From: Ehretia macrophylla
Taxonomy: Eukaryota; Streptophyta; Magnoliopsida; Boraginales; Ehretiaceae
Assembly (NCBI GenBank): GCA_037974665.1
Contig: CM075771.1
Span: 41,524,425-41,588,424, forward strand
DNA length: 64,000 nucleotides
Reading direction: 5' to 3'
Under the pieces are notes generated by a model that searched no databases, was not told the DNA's origin, and was given only the letters and a program-made list of their open reading frames with translations. Position 1 is the first letter of the stretch; each line of letters starts with the position of its first letter. Positions 60,926-64,000 of the stretch are shown piece by piece. A program made the translations under genes and the position numbers.

Positions 60926-61384
60926 AAAATAGTTGACTTCCTCATGCATAATTCTACCACAAAGTTTTATGATTGTATTGGACGTAAATCTTCGAATCTA
61001 CAATCAAAATAATGAATTTAAGGTTTTGCAATCTAGTTTTTGGTGGACACAAACAACCTAATGTTTTTAAAAACCTAAGGGGCAAAGCTCTGAGACGACG
61101 GTGTTGGACTTGAGAGAGAATGTGTGATCGGAGCTAACTAGTGGTATTGCTTTTAATCTCCAAATGATGTGTGCTCTAAGGGGTTGAGTGGTGACTACTT
61201 ATAGGGAAGAAACTACTTGTGATCTACACGAGATTGGCCAAACACACAAGCTTGGTTGCTGGTGACAAATCTAGTTGCCTCGAATAATTCGGGCATGGTA
61301 TCTAAAGACTCTTTATGATTTAGTCCTAGCGGGTTCCCATGACGTGAATCATTTTTTTCTTCTATTATTTAATGCTAAAAAGCC
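60926..61384. other. Intergenic
   Basis: No gene or repeat recognised. Confidence 0.4.
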
Positions 61385-61750
61385 ACAGGTGGCTGAACCA
61401 ACCCACGTGGTGGAACCAGCCAGTGTATCCAAACCAATTACCTTGGTCAGACTAGCCAACATTGTTGAACCAAACAAGTGGTTGAACAAGCTACCATGGT
61501 TGAACCAGCCACTTTGGTTTGCATGGTCAAACCAACTAATGTGGTCAAACCAGCCAAATTGGTTGAACATGCCAATATAGTTGAACCAGTCAACATGGTC
61601 TAACTAGCCACCAATGTGAACTAAATAGCGTGGTTTAACCAGCCATCATGGTCAAACCAACTAACTTGGCCGAACCAGCTAGAACGGTTGAACTAAGCAA
61701 CGTGGTCGAACCAACTAGCGTGCTTGAACCAGCCAATCTGGTTGAAATGG
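61385..61750 (+). repeat. 18 bp minisatellite, about 20 copies (hexapeptide-length unit)
   Basis: Unit close to GTGGTTGAACCAGCCAAC. The period is clearest at 61527-61600, where GGTCAAACCA.., GGTCAAACCAGCC.., GGTTGAACATGCC.. and AGTTGAACCAGTC.. are 18 bp apart. Because 18 is a multiple of three, the first third reads as (V/I)VEPxx hexapeptides on the plus strand (VAEPTH-VVEPAS...IVEPNK), but the frame does not stay open, and it has no start or partner exon. Whether it once coded is unknown. Confidence 0.8.
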
Positions 61751-62250
61751 TCCGTGTAATCGAATTGGGTTACTAGGCTAACTTGACAATGGCGTCTAAG
61801 TGAGTTCGAGCCAAAAATGGATTTTAGCTATTACAAATATCAATAGCAAAGTGGCTAGTGCTACATCTTAAAACTAGACTAGATACTATTTTCTCAAAAG
61901 GAAAATTGTTCTATTACCTAAGAAAATATCAATCCAAAATAATTCAACCTTTGCATTTAGGAGATGCAATAAACTTGTTAAGTCATGAATGTACACATTC
62001 TAATTGAATAATTATGTTGTAAAGTACATAATACTCCTGTGCTTAGGATAAGTATACTATACACCTTGTGGTGCCATAATAATCTCAATCCTCATTCTTA
62101 GGATCAAATCCTTACCTTTAGGCTAAACGCTTAAGCTATTACAGAGGCACAACTTTATTTTCTTAAAGTGGCGGCGCAAAGCCTCATGACTATACGTGCA
62201 ACGGTGGGCTTGAGGGGTTTCGTAGTATACATAAGGCATACTAGCATGAT
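61751..62250. other. Intergenic
   Basis: No gene recognised. Confidence 0.4.
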
Positions 62251-62362
62251 GCGGTCAGAGCCCTAGGCTCCTCCCACTGCTTGGGAGCTTACAGTTTCAT
62301 GTTTTATGTCACTTTGCGATGGGGTACTTTTTACCCTTCCCTCACAGTACTACTTCGCTATC
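62251..62362 (-). pseudogene. Plastid 23S rRNA fragment in nuclear DNA (NUPT)
   Basis: On the minus strand the sequence contains GATAGCGAAGTAGTACTGTG, AGGGAAGGGTAAAAAGTACC, ACATGAAACTGTAAGCTCCC, AAGCAGTGGGAGGAGCCTAG and GGCTCTGACCGC. These are, with scattered differences, the plastid 23S rRNA segment that ends ...AGCTCCCAAGCAGTGGGAGG...GGCTCTGACCGCG. Only about 110 bp is recognisable, far short of a 2.8 kb gene, and the differences show it is not functional. It lies in decayed repeats, as expected for old plastid-to-nucleus transfer. A mitochondrial copy of plastid origin as the donor is possible. Confidence 0.85.
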
Positions 62363-62460
62363 ACATATAATGTCCATACGTAGTATTAAATCTATAAGGT
62401 GATCGTTGGCCTCTCATAAGGCCAACAATCTCCCCCCAGCGACACCCGGGGGATTCAAGT

Positions 62461-62700
62461 TGTCATGCCCCAAAATTTAAAACGGTAAACCCAAGTCGAG
62501 ATCGTTGCGTGCCTAAAAAGATAAGTCATCGTAAGAATGTAAGGCTCAAATCTCTCAATAAAACAAGTTATAATCCATTATTAAATAAATAATATAGAGC
62601 TTCTACAGTCCCAAAAAAATAAGCATTTAATCTTTAATTACATTAGAAATCTCCAAAAATCTAATAATCATAATTCTCAATAATCCTTTGAGGTGTAAAT
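62461..62700. mobile_element. Possible LTR end (TGTCATGCCCC), related to the solo LTR at 59915
   Basis: TGTCATGCCCC at 62461 is the exact reverse complement of the solo LTR end GGGGCATGACA. CCCAAAAAAATAAGCATTTAA occurs both at about 60558 and at about 62613 in the same orientation. The other boundary is not seen, so orientation and extent are uncertain. Confidence 0.35.
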
Positions 62701-62939
62701 GAATTGTCTAAAGGAAGATTAAATTTGGTAGATCGATTGACAAATAATAGACTTGACTTGTAATCGAGAACTACAAGCAAAGTCTTAATTACTTGGACAT
62801 GTGTACACCGGTTATTCTACTAACATCTATCTAGATGTTGATAGTCATTACAACTATCAATAATTGAGATACATCTAATGGATGTTAATGTACATCTAGC
62901 TAAATGTACTAGGCAAATCCATTGGACAACTAAAGAAGA

Positions 62940-64000
62940 GTTTTAAGGTATCCGAGATATACCTTGAACTATGGGCTACATTTGCAAGATATCCAACTGT
63001 ACCAGGAGGATACAGTGATGCTTTCTGGAATCTGAGTTTATGGCTGAAGAAGATGCTGAGAGGCTTCATAATTTCTTATAGGATATTCCTAGTTCAAAAC
63101 TTGTGCCAATTATCTACTAGCATTGTGATAGTCAATCACTGATTGGGGGGCATAAAGTGGTATGTATAAACGGTAAGTCTAGACATAAAACTGTAAGACG
63201 ATTGCTTTATAATGGAGTTATTTCTATTTACAATGTAAAGTAAAAAAGATAACATTGCGGATCCGCTTACAAAAAGTTTAACCAAAGAGCAAGTCTTTAA
63301 ATCACCGAGGGGAATGGGTCTCAAGCCTATTTTTGAAGAGTTATCATAATGACAAACCCTACCTTGTTGACAAGAGATCTCTGGATCTAGGTTCAAAGAG
63401 AAAAATATAATTATGTATAACTTAATGGGAGCACTGTGGGGCTATTACTCCCACCTATTCCTATGACGAGCAAACAATGCTTCCTGTGTGAGTTTAGGTT
63501 AAGCTATGTTTTTAATGATTATTATACCTTGAAAAATCCAAGAGGGGTATTGCATGATACTCTTTATAAGAAATCACCTATGTAAGTAGGGAGTGGGATG
63601 CTCCTATGAGAATTTCTAAGGCTGAATTCTCTAGAGTACTCATAAAATCGGGAGTTGTTCAAGGCCAAAATGAACACAACCGTGAGAACCTAAAATTGGA
63701 TAGAAGGATATTGTGAGAGTTTTATTGTCTTAATTTATACAAAATTTGAACAGTTCAAGACATCGCGTTCACTGGTTAGCAAGTAAATCCAATAGGTCTC
63801 ACTAGAGAAGGTTCAAAGCTGAAAGCTACCTATCTCAAAGCAATATATATTTTTTTGAACTCTCTCTTAAGTGTCTACATTCTGCATTTTGTATTATTCC
63901 TTTCTATTCATGTGGGGGATTATTGGTAATATGAATAGAAAGTAACAGATAGAATATGCTTAATGGACAATTATGATGAATTCTTAGGCTCCGTTTGTTT
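62940..64000 (+). mobile_element. 3' part of a Copia (Ty1) element, broken fossil
   Basis: Recognisable RNase H-region pieces are present at about 62950-63345. They correspond to the usual Copia series GYSDA, EDIPK-like, HCDSQ, NGKSRH...RLLxxGVIS and PLTKxLTKEQ...GMGLKP. A 3' untranslated region of about 570 bp follows, then a polypurine tract GTGGGGGAT (63912-63920), and the start of the 3' LTR (TATTGG, canonically TGTTGG) at 63921, running to or near the window edge. The coding part is broken by several breaks. The rest of the element lies outside or is lost. Confidence 0.75.
63987..64000 (+). mobile_element. Start of another terminal inverted repeat, same type as 38436
   Basis: GGCTCCGTTTGTTT at the very edge of the window matches the left tip of the fold-back element (GGCTCCATTTGTTT) at 13 of 14 positions and is preceded by TTA. 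Only 14 bases are available. Confidence 0.5.

Noticed and set aside
62400-62440. Hairpin GTTGGCC...GGCCAAC as a terminator
   Set aside because: A seven-base stem in plant nuclear DNA without an adjacent gene has no support as a terminator.
1-64000. tRNA, snRNA, microRNA or intact rRNA genes
   Set aside because: No cloverleaf with A and B boxes, no snRNA motif and no convincing foldback precursor was seen; TGGTATCAGAGC matches are primer-binding sites.

Overview
The window looks like repeat-dominated nuclear DNA from a flowering plant, probably a eudicot and possibly an asterid. The evidence is Ty3/gypsy chromovirus elements with very long LTRs primed by initiator-Met tRNA, a TRIM family, a piece of plastid 23S rDNA, and an intron-bearing relative of the plant SUMO E2 gene SCE1 whose C-terminus (RVRQQA...KQYPP) resembles the form I recall from Solanaceae. 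The species cannot be fixed from sequence alone. I see no gene that is clearly functional and host-owned.

Layout, left to right. 1-6619: the right part of an old LTR element (A) with a 4.2 kb LTR. 6620-24153: about 44 tandem copies of a 340-341 bp satellite, split once by a 2,629 bp solo LTR (14212-16840) that carries a perfect 5 bp target duplication. The satellite has a higher-order arrangement of five monomer types (T, U, V, W, X here). Element A on the left and element B on the right both abut the satellite exactly at an LTR end, so both appear to have inserted into it. 24154-36359: element B, same LTR family as A, with broken gag-pol and an incomplete right end. 36360-38435: gene-poor DNA with a decayed TRIM. 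38436 to about 50108: a fold-back (long terminal inverted repeat) element whose loop is occupied by a young gypsy element C (39080-49010), which has two 2,464 bp LTRs and one long gag-pol frame. 50350-51255: NBS-LRR-like leucine-rich-repeat debris. 52964-55269: a five-exon SCE1 (UBC9-type SUMO E2) pseudogene with intact splice sites but no ATG and two in-frame stops. 55690-56890: three different tandem repeats. 57300-64000: exon-like duplicated segments, a second TRIM, a 1 kb solo LTR, an 18 bp minisatellite, a plastid rDNA fragment and the 3' part of a Copia element.

The window is best read as layered insertion: satellite first, then gypsy elements and a solo LTR into it; fold-back element, then a young chromovirus into its loop. 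The most interesting observations are the higher-order satellite structure, a block conserved across three otherwise diverged LTR families, the nested fold-back/gypsy structure, and the SCE1 relic whose defects are almost all G:C to A:T transitions. I found no evidence of a new enzymatic or defence system.
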